From: Theristus sp. LFF4_11 | Lineage: Eukaryota > Nematoda > Chromadorea > Monhysterida > Xyalidae | Assembly (NCBI GenBank): GCA_030248135.1 | Contig: JASANC010000547.1 | Location: forward strand, 1-64,000 | Reading direction: 5' to 3' | Length of the DNA: 64,000 nucleotides | Shown here: piece after piece, positions 45,101 to 57,483 of the stretch | Layout of the letters: each line of letters starts with the position of its first letter | How positions within the stretch are numbered: position 1 is the stretch's first letter | The notes under the pieces: generated by a model | Databases searched by the model: none | Seen by the model: only the letters and a program-made list of their open reading frames with translations | What the model was told of the DNA's origin: nothing | Program-made: the position numbers and the translations under genes

Positions 45101-48100
45101 CTACCGCGCTACCACCAGGCCACAGCACAATCCACCGCAGCCGCACCAACCCTGAGCATCGTCTTGGACGTCTGCTGCGCATTGCGCGCGTGCTCGGCCG
45201 CCTTCAACTCGGCGAGTCGCTCCTCGTGCTCCCTGGCGCGCTGCTTCGCCGCCTGCGCCCTCTCGCGGCCGGCCTCGTTCTTCTGATTGGCCACCTGCTG
45301 CTGGCGCCGGACGGTGCGCTCCGCCTGCTCGCGCGCGCGCATCATACGGCCCGCCTCCGCCTGACGACGACGCTCCTGTGCATGTGATCAAGAGTGGGCG
45401 TTCGGAGGCGGACTCGGGTGACGAGTAAAATGTGACCCCGGTGGATGCGGTTGAACCAGGAACTCGGCATTTCTGACGTTCCACCCATCAACAACAAAAA
45501 CTTTATTTCACAAAGGCTCACTGTTTAGTTCTGCAAATAAAAAGATTTAATGAGAAGTCAAATAGCTCCATTCAGCAGCTCAACTCCACTGCCGTCTGCA
45601 GCGCGCCGGTTGACTGAATCACACCGGCCGGCCAATTGGCACGGTCACCGACTGGGCCACACAGGCACAGTTAGCAAGCCACCCACCAAGAGGTTCATGA
45701 GACCGAGACGAATAAAAATCCGATGAGACGAGCGACGTCTCGCGGCAGAGCCAAAAAGCAAACGCCAAAACGACACACAACCATCCACATCGTCTACCTC
45801 AACAGCTGCCTCGCGCGCCGCCTTCTGCTCGATCTTGCGTTGGCGCTCCGCCTGCGAGCAAATGCAACACATCAGTTTGCCCAAAATTATTATCAGGTTT
45901 CGAATGTCAAGAAGCCAGCCAGCCAAATCACACCTGCAACGACTGCAACCGTTGTTGATCATCCTCTTGTCTCCGTTTCATGTCGCTGCGCTTGTTGCCA
46001 GCCTCCAGACGGTTGATAAACTGAATTTCGGCCACCTGAAAACATAAAATGACTGTGATGAAAATAGCATTAAGGCTATATTCGGTTCAGACCTGGAAGT
46101 TTTGTAGTATTCACTGATTGGTTGCCTGAATAAGATTCATCAAATAAAAGAAACGGACAGAATCGAAAGAAGAGACTGTAAAGCTGATTGACTTGAGGTT
46201 GTGCTCTAAATCAAGAATGCTGCTTGGTCGTTCCTACAGAACGCGCCAATCAGTGCGTGTGTGTAGGATGGTAAATCAACAACACAGCTACTAATCATCA
46301 GTCTCACTACTACTGTTGTTTCATGTCACCTTCTCTTCCTCCTCCTTGGCGCGCTTCTTGACCGCGTCAAGCCGCTGCCGGTGCAAATCGTCCGCTTTCT
46401 GCATTTTGTAGTTCAGCAGTTCTTTCTTTCGTTCCATGACGGCCGCCTTTTTCATACGGACTTCTTCCACCTGAATTGAATTTTCAGGAAAAATAAACAG
46501 CAGAAAGTTAATATGGCCACAAAACCATACTCGTTTCATCGTCTTCCATCGAAAAAAAACTTCGATTTCGAGCGAAAAACAGCAAACAATCAAGATGGCC
46601 GCCAAAACCGTACTCGTTTCGACAGCTCTCGCAGGCGCTTCGCCTTTGCGTCCATCAGTTTCTGTCGCAGTTCGTCCGCCTTCGCGAGTCGCTCCTCGTG
46701 GCGACGCACGGTGTCTTCCGGGTTGCTGAAACAGTAATTCTCAAATGTCAGTCTACAAATCGAACAAACGTCTTTGTTCCAGAATGAGAACTCAGAATGT
46801 CGCACTTCGGAGCGAGCGTGCTGCGCCCACGGGATGGCGCTGAGCGGTCTATTTTCTCGAAAAACCACCGGAGTTTGGTACCTTCGGTGTGCGGTATAGT
46901 CATCATCATCTCATTTCTCAGAATTTCTCTCATTCTGTGAACAGGGGGGGGGCAACAATATCACGTCTGAAGCAGCATATCAGAAGCAGAGTCAGGAGTG
47001 TGCGGCTTCGTGCAAAAACTCACCGCTTCCTCGACGGCGACGACAGCTTCTCGTGCATCTCCAACGCCTCGCCGGGCGCGCGAACGCGCGACGCCGCTTG
47101 CGCGAGTTCGGTTTCCACTCGCTCCGCCCAGCTCATCTGCGACATGAAGTCGTCCGGCTGGAGGATCACTGAAGTTTTTTCGTGGGCTATTTGGAAAGTG
47201 GTGTAGCTTTATGGTCACCGGACGGGAACAATTAACGCCACATAAAAGCCACATCGAATAAATTACATCAAATCAGTCAATTAGTGAAGTTTTATCTCAA
47301 CCAAGCACTCACACCACACATGGAAAATTCCTGTGAACCGCCAGCGCATAAAGAATGCTGATCGCTCGAAACGTATCAGTCTGTACCCACTCTGATGGGC
47401 TTGCATGCTACAGACCGGTGTCTCACCATGACCAATCAACTCACCTGTTGCTTCAAAGGCAGCCAATCAGTACGTTCTCAAAAAAATCTGTTCACCCCAA
47501 CTCCCAAGTCCCAACAGCCACCAACCTTGCCACCGGTCCACAATGTCCTCCCATTTCATCGGTTCGTTGTTCTGCGCACTCGAGAATTCGGTGGTGTCCT
47601 GTGGAGGGGAGTCTTGGGAGCGCTGAAACTGCAGGTCCAGCTGCGCTGCCTCCTCTGCCACCTGACGCTCCAATTCGGCGTCGATTGACGTTCGTTCCTC
47701 CTGGTTTTTTAATTAAAACGGTTTTTTTGTTAAACTGGGGATGGGAAATCGGTGAACAATCATTTATATCGATCACACACCCATCAATCAGTTACTGTGT
47801 GTTGACGTGTAAAAAACTAGCGTCCTACTCTACTCCTGAATGGATGAGTCAAAACGACGAGACCAATCAACCAACAAGGGCGTCGCTTTTTTTGTCTCTT
47901 CAAAAGCCGTTTCACTGTGCTAGCCCATACAATCTTGTTCACTGTGTCACTTGTTCACTGTCCATACAATCACTGTTCTTCAAACCGAACCGATACAATT
48001 TGGTCCAGCCAAGTAAACAATACAATCTCTTGCGCATAAGAAATCCGCCGAAAAGTCAAAAAAAATTCTTCCTCGAAACGCCACAGTCCAAAGAGTCCCC

Positions 48101-51100
48101 TTTAACACCGATGCCAGCGCACCACCGACCTCCTCAATCTCCTTCTGCAGACTCTGCTCCTCCTGCGCCAGTGAAGCCTCCTCCTCGGTGAGATTCTTCA
48201 GATCAGCATCCACCTGCTGCTGTGCGTGTATGTCCGTGTCAGTGGTCGTCAGTGGTGGCGCCACCCGTGGCGACGGCGACAACGCGCAATCAGTGACGGA
48301 CGCTGTGTTCGTTGCCGAGGCCGTCAGCGTGTCCGGGCGATGGCATGGCTGTGAACAGTGCACATTTCATAAAAGGTTACTTCCGTCGATTGTTTGGCTG
48401 ATTGGGCCGTGGTAATGAATGATCAGTTTAGCTGAACCGACTGTGGTTGTGGCTAAACCGAAACTGTAAATATCCGTGATTACCAGTGCTGCTCATACAT
48501 AACCACCACTTTGATTGCTCATCTTGTGAGTTTGATTTTTATTGTCCGGTTCTCAAAGAAACCACCCACCTCTAACTTCTGTGAGTTACAGGGTTGATTT
48601 TCAGTTCAACTTTGGGGACGTGATGTATGGCTGCATAAAGACATGCAATGCAGCCAACCTAACCTGTGCTCTTGTGTCATATTCGTGTGTGTGTACCTGA
48701 AGAACGGTAGTAAGTGACTTTCGAAAGACACGATCATTGGTTCTGCTCCACGTCCAACCCACCTCAGCATCCTGCGTGAGCTCCGCAGCGTCGACGAGTC
48801 CATTCAAAGGTGGCACAATCGGTGCTGCTGCTGGTGGTGCCCCACCGCTCGGCGATGGATCGGCGGGCGGTTGCTCCTCTCGAATGCTGTCCAAACTTGG
48901 CCCTGAACCAGCACCGTCCAACGACGGGCGACTACGGTAGCCGGAGGTGAACTTGCGCGACTGAAAACGGCGTTCCGACAAACAATGTGACGATTCTTGG
49001 GTGTCGGAACAACAGAGGTAAGGCAAATGGGAAGTGGTAGAATACAGGTTGCTTTGGTGGGAGTGGAATCGAACACACGCACACCTACTGGCAGAATATA
49101 GGTTACTTTAGTGAAGTAGCATTGAACAAACACATACAACACTTGTCAAAAATTCCAACAAGCTGATAGACTATTGATATTTGGTGTGTAAAGATCAGCA
49201 GAATGTGGTCGATGGTTATGTCTGAATGAACTAGTACAAGTTGGGATAGCTTAGCTAAACTTCTATTTCTTATTACCGTACCGTTTCTCTGCCAAAATTG
49301 CACACAATTCCGATTTGAGCAACCATTCGCACCTGCTGCACCCGGTTTTTCAGCGCTTGACCGGACTTTCGCACGGCGGCTGGATCGGCAAAATTGATGC
49401 CAATCCGATTCAGCGACGGATAGGAGCCGGATTTGCGAGGGCTCGTTGCTGTACCCTCCTCGGCTGCCGTGCGCTGCTGCTGGCGGAACAGCTTGTCACG
49501 GAGTTCCTGAACGGAAACTGGGGTGTTAAGGGGCATTCATGAAGACACATGTAACACAGCTACGCGTCACTTAAATACTGCTTCATGAACGCCGCGTTAC
49601 TTGGTGTTCCATGCGTTAAAAATTAAAAAAAACTATTTTTAAATTATGCTCCATGATTCAGTACCGTAATTGTTTAAAGACACTCTTTTTGCAACACAGT
49701 AGTTGTGCGGTCGCAAACACACACGATTTTTCAGCGGCGACATCTCATAAGTGCGTGTGTCTGATTGCTTGTACATTACTGTCTACTCTGGAGAATTGTC
49801 TTGTCAAACCAGAACTTTTACGACCTATCATCGAGTCCGTCAGCAACCAGCTGTGCATGATTATAACATCTGTCAAACCCATCAATCAAATCTTCGCCAA
49901 CTCCACCGCGTCTTCATCAGTGTTCCCACCGACCTGTTGCCGCTTCTCCCAGTTCTTCTTGCGACTGTACGCCATTCGTGCGGTTGATGCGCGCGTTTGC
50001 GGGATCTCACTGGCGCTCCGCGGAAACATCGGCGCCACGCGACGCGCTCCGCCGCCGCCGCCGCCGCCCCCCATCTGCTGCTGCTGCTCGCTCGGACGAG
50101 ACGAACACGGCGCACTCCAGGTGGCATCGTGACACTCGTAACGCAACGACGTTGGCCGGGCTTGCTTGTGCTGCGACGGTTGGCATGCGGCTGTGCCCGG
50201 CTGCAATGGACATGGCACGATGGACAGCTGTGTACCCAGATTGCTGGATTGGAACCGGTTTCCTTGTGCATTTGCATTTGCCTGACGCTTAACAGCGCCG
50301 AATAAAACAGAACAGAACAAACAGAATCTTGGTTGCCCGGTGGTGGATTGCCACCACCACACAAACGTCCATTTGTGAGCAAATTCTCCTGAGCATCCGC
50401 AACGCACCTGTTGCTGTTGTCGATCGCTGCTCGCACTCGAGCTGCCCATGGTGCCGCCGCGACGTCGATTCCGCGTCACCAAATACCAGCCTTCTTCCGC
50501 TTGGTCGCCTGTAGTGGGAGAACCATGGCTTTTTGCACACTGCATGCTATCTCTTCACTGTTTTTTGAAAGATGAAACAAAAAAACAGCAAATATGCCAA
50601 ACAACCAACGAACTTTGTTGCTGCGGACTGAGTTGGGCAGCGTGCTCGTCCCCAACAGTCGGTGGTCCTCCTCCACCCGGCTGAGGGTGCGCAGGCCTGC
50701 GTGACAGAAATAAACATTCTTGATCGGATGGACTGAATGACTGGACTAACTGGACATGAATTCACAGTAGTGGATTCTCGGAATATTGCCAATGCTCTTT
50801 CATCATCAATAATGACCTCTGCTTCACTCACAGCGCGATCGGTGGCATGAACCGCGTTCCCACGCCGCTCAGATCGGCGTAAGTTTTCAGTGTTTTGCTC
50901 GGTGATCCAACGGTCTTGCGAATTTCCCATGCAACAGCCATTGGCCTGGAAACGAATCGCAAAAAAATATCCGTTTTATTGACGACTAGCACAGAAGCAA
51001 ACTGTCTGCTGTCTTCTTCACTCACTTTGGAGACGATTGCAGCTGCGTTTCAACGTTCCAGAACTCGACCAACTTGTCGAAGTCTCTCGAGTAGTTCTGC

Positions 51101-51365
51101 AGTTTCAACGAGGCCTCCTGGAAAACAGTGAAAATTGAAATGTTGGAAGGAAACCCACAATTTCTCCCAGAAAAAGACACATATAACAGAAAAATTTGTA
51201 TCATCGAACACAAACCTTGCACGCCTTTTCGTTCTTCGTTTTCTGACACATTTCATAAATGCCGTCGACGACTTTGCGCAGCTGCTCCAGCAGATACGTC
51301 CACGGCGCCGCGTTGTCGTCGCAGTTGACGCGTCGCTTTCGGCGTCCGCCACGCATCACCACCAT
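36124..51365 (-). CDS. SCAPER: SCAPER (S-phase cyclin A-associated protein in the ER) orthologue
   Basis: Twenty-nine exons, 4596 nt, 1531 aa (human about 1400): 51365-51216, 51117-51026, 50945-50832, 50696-50614, 50508-50408, 50200-49934, 49506-49333, 48960-48763, 48348-48130, 47700-47526, 47168-47024, 46725-46614, 46470-46330, 46035-45934, 45851-45798, 45375-45151, 44652-44419, 43968-43885, 43739-43588, 43458-43352, 43174-43107, 43028-42925, 40502-40379, 40105-39660, 39407-39246, 39055-38749, 38393-38241, 36782-36591, 36234-36124. All phases close. Landmarks: WTYLLEQLRKVVDGIYEMC at the N-terminus; EMHEKLSSPSRKR, a family signature; a long Arg/Glu coiled coil over exons 12-17; a C2H2-like finger split over exons 17/18 (CTVC...HVQDVAH); helical-repeat C-terminus with ELLCQLPFKYFIDD. 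Human SCAPER binds cyclin A at the ER, and its loss causes retinal and ciliary disease. Intron 22 hosts PNP on the other strand. Confidence 0.93.
36867..38056. repeat. possible ~1.2-kb insertion in SCAPER intron 27
   Basis: The ends are an imperfect inverted repeat (acccgtgcagagatgtgcac at about 36873; gtgcacacctctgtacccgt near 38031). Inside, gtcgcgcagcgcctc occurs at 36955 and 37131. A 37-bp block (gtatttgaaatcgcgctgcgcatgtaga) occurs at 37275 and 37916. There is no coding sequence, and the element class is unknown. Confidence 0.5.
40832..42624 (+). CDS. PNP: purine nucleoside phosphorylase, nested in SCAPER intron 22
   Basis: Five exons: 40832-41084, 41452-41695, 41833-41917, 41982-42047, 42394-42624, giving 879 nt, 292 aa (human 289). 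It matches the trimeric PNP family: ILIICGSALGPLA (phosphate loop, human GSGLG), IPGWPICTAPGHDGRLLIG, GRPHPYEG (active-site His and Glu), TGGPQLETPAEIRYL (human AGPSFETVAE), VGMS, and LSLVTN with the base-binding Asn. PNP phosphorolyses inosine and guanosine in the cytosol for purine salvage. The segment equivalent to human TNAAGG reads TSAVGA, so a substrate-contacting Asn-Ala pair is changed. The gene lies wholly inside a 2.4-kb intron of SCAPER on the opposite strand. AATAAA is near 42792. Confidence 0.92.
44177..44326. mobile_element. palindromic MITE with TGACGT motifs, SCAPER intron 17
   Basis: Ends are ccccgttcatacctgacgtatg and catacgtcaggtataaacggg, with the left-end sequence repeated internally at about 44268. 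The centre is a cacgtcacgtcacgtcac run. No coding capacity. Confidence 0.65.
44950..45123 (-). mobile_element. tRNA-derived SINE, copy 2
   Basis: Reverse-complement copy of the SINE at 23179-23375, with the same boxes (cgggggatcgagccccg head, gggttagccctggcg body match) and a CAA-rich tail at 44951-44975. It lies in SCAPER intron 16, about 28 bp downstream of the exon 16 donor. Confidence 0.85.
49531..49593. mobile_element. short palindromic MITE (CATTCATGAAG ends), copy B
   Basis: gcattcatgaag...aaatactgcttcatgaacgc in SCAPER intron 6, about 25 bp upstream of exon 7. Central agctacgcgtcact is shared with copy C. Confidence 0.6.
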
Positions 51366-51825
51366 TTTCGATCGGAGTTTTTGCTCAGTTAGTCAGTTGC
51401 TGTGTTGTTTGAAACAATCTGATGCTAACATGTTTATTATTGGTTGGTGTTCTGTTTCGCTGACGGTTGTCATGGTTTTTTTGTGTAGTTCGCTGTTGGA
51501 CTTGGACACAATGCACGAGTAACACGGCACCCCAAAATAAAATTGATTTTTTTACTTTCATTCATATCATCGTTTGTCGTCGTCGTCGTCGTTATTTTCA
51601 ATTTTCATTCACAGTTCACACGTGTTTCGTTCAACGCAACAAGAACAACGCAAAACGAACGGTTTCTCTTCGTTCGTTGAATTTGAGCAAATAATTCAAC
51701 TTTTCAGAAGCCGATCGAAAGATAATCGCATCTCACGATTAATTTGGATCGACTGACCGCGAAATCCCTTCCCTGGACACGACGTCGCAGCTGCAGTAGC
51801 GGGTAGCGGTGCAGTAGACCTCATA
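51366..51825. promoter_or_regulatory. shared upstream region of SCAPER and TMEM50
   Basis: About 460 bp separate the two divergent start codons. It contains cgtcgtcgtcgtc (about 51575) and no obvious TATA box at a sensible distance on either side. Inferred to be a bidirectional promoter from spacing only. Confidence 0.45.
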
Positions 51826-53470
51826 ATGTCAGGCTGTTTGGACAACGTCCACTGTGAATGCATTGACTTGGGAGAGAAAAGAAATGCAGTCGCATCCGTT
51901 TTAGGAGGTTTGATGGTGAGTAGCAGAAGTGTTTGGCGCATTTTTCACGTTGATTTTCCGCGATACTCAAAACGTTTTGAAAAAAAGTATTCTCACAAAC
52001 GTTTTGAGTTGAAAGTTAGAAGTTGAAAGGTTGTGATCTGAGAAGACTGAGTCATCACACTCACAGCAATTGACTCGGATTTCATTAACACTCGGCTGTC
52101 AACCACGCGTTGCCGGTTGAATTCACCATTTGTTAATTGTCATTCCTCCGTCCCATCGTGTTTCAGTTCTTTTCCGGTTGGTGGGTTTTGATTGGACTGC
52201 TGGCCGTAACAGAAGTGAAGGACTTTGACCGATGGTACGTTGTGGTCGCCGTCGTCGGCACCATATCGATGTTCATGTGAGCGACGGAGCGAGCTGCTTT
52301 CGTCTTCTTGTTGTGCTTCGATCCTGACATGCCAATCTTTTTTCTCAAAAAGCTGGTGATTTTTCATTTGTCTGCTTTCATTGAAACCACCATTTATTTC
52401 GTTTGGTTTTTCAGGATCAATGCCATTTCGAACACACAGGTGCGCGGCGAAGCGATGTCGGAAAGTCTGCTCGGCACCAAAGGTCAGTTTTTTTTCGAAA
52501 TTATGCTTTCCAATTGATGTTTTCGGCGGTTTTTGTCGACTGGTGCTTTCCGCTTGATGTTTTTCTGCAGATAAATTCACGATTTGACCGTGTCATCCAA
52601 CTGAGTGACTATCGAATGACAACTTTGCGTGAACCGCATCAGTTCTGAACAACAGCTTGTGTTGTTTCAACCGTTTTCGCTGTTCCATCCGCAGGTGCAC
52701 GTCTCTGGCTGCTGATGGGCTTCGTGCTCGGCTTCGGCGCGCTGATTGCAGCGATCTGGATCATGTTCGCTGCGTACGTGCTGCCTGGCGAGGCGAACCC
52801 GTGGCCGGGTGTACTGTTGCTGATGCACAATCTGTTCATCTTCATCGGGTTGGTTCGGCCTGACATTTTGATTTTGGACGTTATTGGTGTTCATTGTGCG
52901 TGTGTACAAGCTGCTTTTTCATTCCATTCTATTTCATTTCGCGAAAAAGCAGGAAACTCCGATAAAGCTGTATGAACAGCATGTAGTTTGGATCCGGGAA
53001 AAAAGTAAGCGTCTGCAGGCAGTTGTCTTGCGATCAAGCACCGTACTGGGTGCTAGTTGGTTTTACTGAAAGCTGAAACGCAGATTAGACGGTCAGAACG
53101 ATTAAAATGTGGAATTTGTACACTCAAAACGTTTTAATCTGGCACGCTGGTTAGCTGTATCGAGTTGGTAGGATCATCAAGACCAATCAATGAACACCAT
53201 TCAAAAGTAGCCAATCAGCGAGCTGACAGTTCGACTCCATGCCATAATTTGGATGGCACTGCCACCTAGCCGCAGCAAGATTGGTAAAACTGTTTTGGTG
53301 GATGTTTGATCTGTCATCTTTTGACGAAAGTGATGAAATGAGAAGGTGTATCAAGATGGGAGACTGTCCGTGAGACCGAACAGGAATGGCGCATTCGTTT
53401 CGTGTCACAATTTGTTTTTAGGTCACTGATCTACAAGTTTGGACGCACCGAAGATCTCTGGGGCATGTGA
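51826..53470 (+). CDS. TMEM50: TMEM50 family four-transmembrane protein
   Basis: Five exons: 51826-51915, 52167-52276, 52415-52482, 52695-52848, 53422-53470, giving 471 nt, 156 aa (human TMEM50A 157). It matches the family along its length: MSGCLDNVHCECIDLGEKRNAVAS, FFSGWWVLIG, VKDFDRWY, MINAISNTQVRGEAMSESLLG, GARLWLLMGFVLGFGALIAA, and the conserved end LIYKFGRTEDLWGM. The four TM helices are evident. TMEM50 proteins sit in ER/endosomal membranes and their molecular function is not well defined. Head-to-head with SCAPER. Confidence 0.94.
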
Positions 53471-56400
53471 ATTCGGACGCAGCACTGATCTACCGGTGAA
53501 ATCTTCAACATTTTTGCGACCATAATTATTTGCTCTTTATTGATTTTCAACTGCACTGTATGTTTGATGGAACATGACACGGTTTCTTGCTATCGCATTC
53601 ATGAAGCACTATTTAGGTGTGTTTAAACATAGCTACGCGGTCACTAAATACTGTTTCATGAATGCCCCTTTAGTTTTTTGGATTGGACTCATTCCCAATA
53701 TATTTCGATTCGTAAGCACGTGTAAAAAATTAACGGTTTCTGCATGTGTCTGAAATGACTGTCGCTTGACCATGCTGCAGCAATATTTTCACTGTGAGTG
53801 TTCTGTCGTGTATTTTTTGTCTAATCGCTTGAAATCTCGGCAGCAGTGTGCTGCTGTTTTGTCGCGTTCCCTATTTTTGGAAGCTAACTGTATTATTTTT
53901 TTCAGTTTATTTTGCTCCGTTCTATTCATCTTGCACTGTGTATGTCAGTAAAGTTGTTGTCGCGAAACTGCATTTTTCAGAATACTTCTTTTGTGTGACC
54001 GGATCGAAGAAAACATTCGTATAAAGAGACAAATTCTCATAAAAAACAAATTATCCACATCATTAAGGCAAAAAAATAATAAAACGACATTCTCAAAACT
54101 TGCACACAAGCCCATGAAACAATCATTAAAGCACAGTAAAAGTGTACTTTTCCAAAACGTGCACCCGTGCGCTTCTGCCGCCGTATATGAGTCAGCACAC
54201 AAGCAATACACGTTCTCGCGGAAACACGCGGTGTCGTGTGTGTCCGTGAGTGTGTACTTTGCAATATACGCAGCACAACAATGCACTCTATGCACGTCTG
54301 AAAACATTTTATCAAAAAATACAGCACACTCCAGCGTCAACATGACGTCAGTTGGCCTCGTCTCGCAGCAAGATAATTCTGCTGTCACATTTTGCTTTTT
54401 TTTTAATTTTTCCCCGCAGTGTTCAACTTACTTTCTTTGTGGAAGGTTTCTTTCAGCGCATGTGCATTGGGCGTTTTTCCATGTCGCAAAGCTCAAATTA
54501 TCATGGTCAAACAAACAAATAGCCACCGGGGATGCTTTCGGACGGTGCTTACAAGTCCAACTTGGCCGCTTTTTCACCGATAAAAATTGCGCGACACAGG
54601 TGCGCACACAAAGGCACAGGTACACACATAACATTGTGTGTTTTTGTGCAACTTTGCCCATGTATTTACGACATGCACAGCGCTGAATCATAGATTTTCG
54701 TATATTTCGTGTACCTGCACATACGTACGTACGCAGTGGTGTGTAGCATTTGCTATTCTGCCAGAAAACGTGACGTTCCATCCATCTTTTGTAACGGAGC
54801 GTGATATGCGAAGTTTGCTGACGGCAATTTCCAGCTGCTTCCGCGACTTGCCGAACTAATGATTTCGCAACTTTCTCTCTGATGATAAAAGTTTATATTT
54901 TCTAGAAACGCATTTCTTGGTGAAACAAAAGCGAACAGTCCAAAATGTCGCGAGAATGAGATAGCCCGTTTCAGTGTGTCGCAAGTTGACTTGACATGTC
55001 CAATGACGTGCGTTTTTTGCACTGCTACCGTGCCTGTCGCCGTATGTCCTCGATGCGGTCTGCTTGGTTGCATTTGCGCGCTGCATTTCCAACGTAACTC
55101 TCAACACACCTGTGTCTCTTGTTCAAGAGTGCCACGTACATATACGACTGGTAAAAATGCACACACCTCGCATTTGTCGATGTTGAAAAATGTGCGGCTG
55201 ACTGCAAACTGCAGTTTGTGTCCGCCCACATTGTCCATTTTATTTATACAAGTAGGTACGTACTGCATACTCGAGTCTCATTTATAATTCATATCGAAAT
55301 TGCACCACCCCACAGCATGTGGGCCACAGACCGTTTTGCAGAGTTTACTGTGTGCTTTTGAATGCTTTTTTTAGATGTGCGGAAAACGCGTATATATTTG
55401 TAGCAAGTTTCTTTCTGAAACGTCTCAGTCTGTGAATGTCCACGTTTGCTGTCGCCGCGAATCATTTTGACCTTGCAAGAAATCGGTGTGCACAGTTTGA
55501 CGTTTTGCCGCCTATTATTGTGTACCTCTGCGATTGTTGAAGCCAATCGAGCACAAACTCCTGTCTGCCCGTTTGCGTGTGACATCTGTTTTGAAGGTCT
55601 GCTACCAGCCAGCTGTCGCGTTCCGTACAGTGTACTGCATTCGGGAGTTCAACAAGTCTTGTGAACAATGCCGCGTGACTAACCCGGACTGGACATCTAG
55701 ACGGGACACGCAACGAGTTCGGACAGTGTTTTTTTTCAGCGCGCAATGCTGCATTAATTTCGACTTGGTTGTCCTACCTACTGTGAATTGTTGAACTATT
55801 GCGTGAGTTTGTGCTGCCGCTCCCACGACTTAAAAAAAATAAAATCTTTTGGCATTTTTTTAACAAATCGTTATTGGAGTGAAATTGCCTTCGCCTCTAT
55901 CGCTCAAACCTCGTTTTTTTTTGTTGTCTTACATTTTGCAATTCTCAAGCTGCGTCGTCCAACAAGAGCGGCCAGGCCACCAACAGTGGCCGCATGTGCC
56001 TTGGCGTCATTTCCGCCTGTGATGCCATGCCATGTCCAGTTTTCTCTGGCCGGCGTCAGTTTGTCTGGCAAACCAGCAATAATAAGACAGTGGCAGTGCA
56101 CAGACGCGCGCGACAAATCAGAGCCGAAAGCAGTCAGCCAGCGCCGCGCAGCATACAAACCATGATGAAAGCGGAAGCGCCCAGCTAGAATGGACAATTT
56201 CTCGTTTTATTTTTCTTGTGCAGTTTTGTTTGTGTGTTTTTGACTTTTTCCACAGCCACACTAATACGGCAGCACTGAAACCGATTGCTCAATAGGCAAC
56301 CCCATGAGTTTTTTTTGTCCACCCCAACAGTTTCGCTGCTTGAAAAAAAACAACGATACAACATGGAAAGTGGAAAGCAGTCGTTTATTCTGACCCTTTT

Positions 56401-57483
56401 TTGACGCAATAATATTGCATGCGTTTTCAGCGAATGGTTTGTTTGTGGCCAATGTTGTTGGATACCACAGCGACTACGCACACTGCTTTGTGAGCGCAAC
56501 AGTGCAGCCGCAGCCACAAGTGTGCCAAACGAATACTGAAAGCTGAGAAAAAAATCGATTCTGCACATGCCAGCTACAGACGGCAGAGGCACGTAGGCAC
56601 GGTTGTTCAGTCTTGTGTAACAAGCGGCGGCTCTAGTCTCATGGACGCACTACTTTCGTTGACATGTAAAATTAGTTTTTATCGTCGCACTGCATGTCTG
56701 CCTCTGGTTTGTTCCTGGTCTTTCGGTCCACCGCGTCGTTGTTTAGTAGCTTGCATCGCTTGTCAAGCCGTGCGCGTGGTGTGCCTGTGCCTTTTGTTCT
56801 GTTTTTTTGTACTTTTGTTGTCGCTGATATTTGCGCTCAGTCAAATCCCCATTGGAAGTTTTATCTCTTCGAGAGCACCGTTTCTGCACATATCGATCCA
56901 CTTGTTGTTTGCAGTATGCATTCTAATACGACTGTGAATCTTTCTTGAATATTATCTTATTGAGTACAACAATGTGTTTCCATTGAGTGCATGTTTTCAT
57001 CATTGAGGTATTGAAACACGCGACATGGCGTGATTGCCCTGCCCTGCCTGATTCTATTGTACCACGTACTTTGTTTGTGTATCTCAAACCCACTAACAGA
57101 TGCGTTTCGAAGTTTTTTGTGCAGTGCACGCAATGCATGTACGTGACGTGCTCACGTTTTTTTTAATTTATACTTTTTAAACAATTTTTTTCTTTTATCA
57201 TTTTTAAAGTAATGAAAATCTCATTTAAAACCTAATATCGTGAACAATCAACTGACCGAGGTGGTCTCTTTCGCAGTTTTTGTCTCATGCGCAACGTTTG
57301 TATATCATTTGTGTCCTGTTTTACCAAACAGCCACGCCCACTTTTGTTTGGAAAGCTTACTTTTGACGACTTTTTTGCGAACAAAGCGATAAGTAACTTA
57401 TCAAATTTTTGTCTCCCGTCCAACTAAAAAACAATTCTTCAGAGAGAAAAACCACTAAAATACTCAAGCAAGACGCTCGGAGA
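53471..57483. other. 4-kb intergenic region, no supported gene
   Basis: Contains MITE copy C. A plus-strand frame near 54990-55140 encodes a Cys-rich stretch (CVFCTATVPVAVCPRCGLLGC) vaguely like a treble-clef or HIT finger, but has no splice context. Other long frames on both strands show no domains. It may hold 5' UTR exons of the kinase gene downstream. Confidence 0.45.
53595..53665. mobile_element. short palindromic MITE (CATTCATGAAG ends), copy C
   Basis: gcattcatgaagcactatttagg...cactaaatactgtttcatgaatgc, about 125 bp after the TMEM50 stop. Best-preserved copy of the family. Confidence 0.75.

Noticed and set aside
45101..45200. Extension of the SCAPER exon 16 frame into WCGCGGLCCG...
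   Set aside because: The extension reads through the donor at 45150 into the intron and the SINE. The spliced frame continues into exon 17.
53945..54686. Overlapping 147-codon (minus) and 231-codon (plus) frames
   Set aside because: They overlap on opposite strands, with no domain and no codon bias like the confirmed exons.
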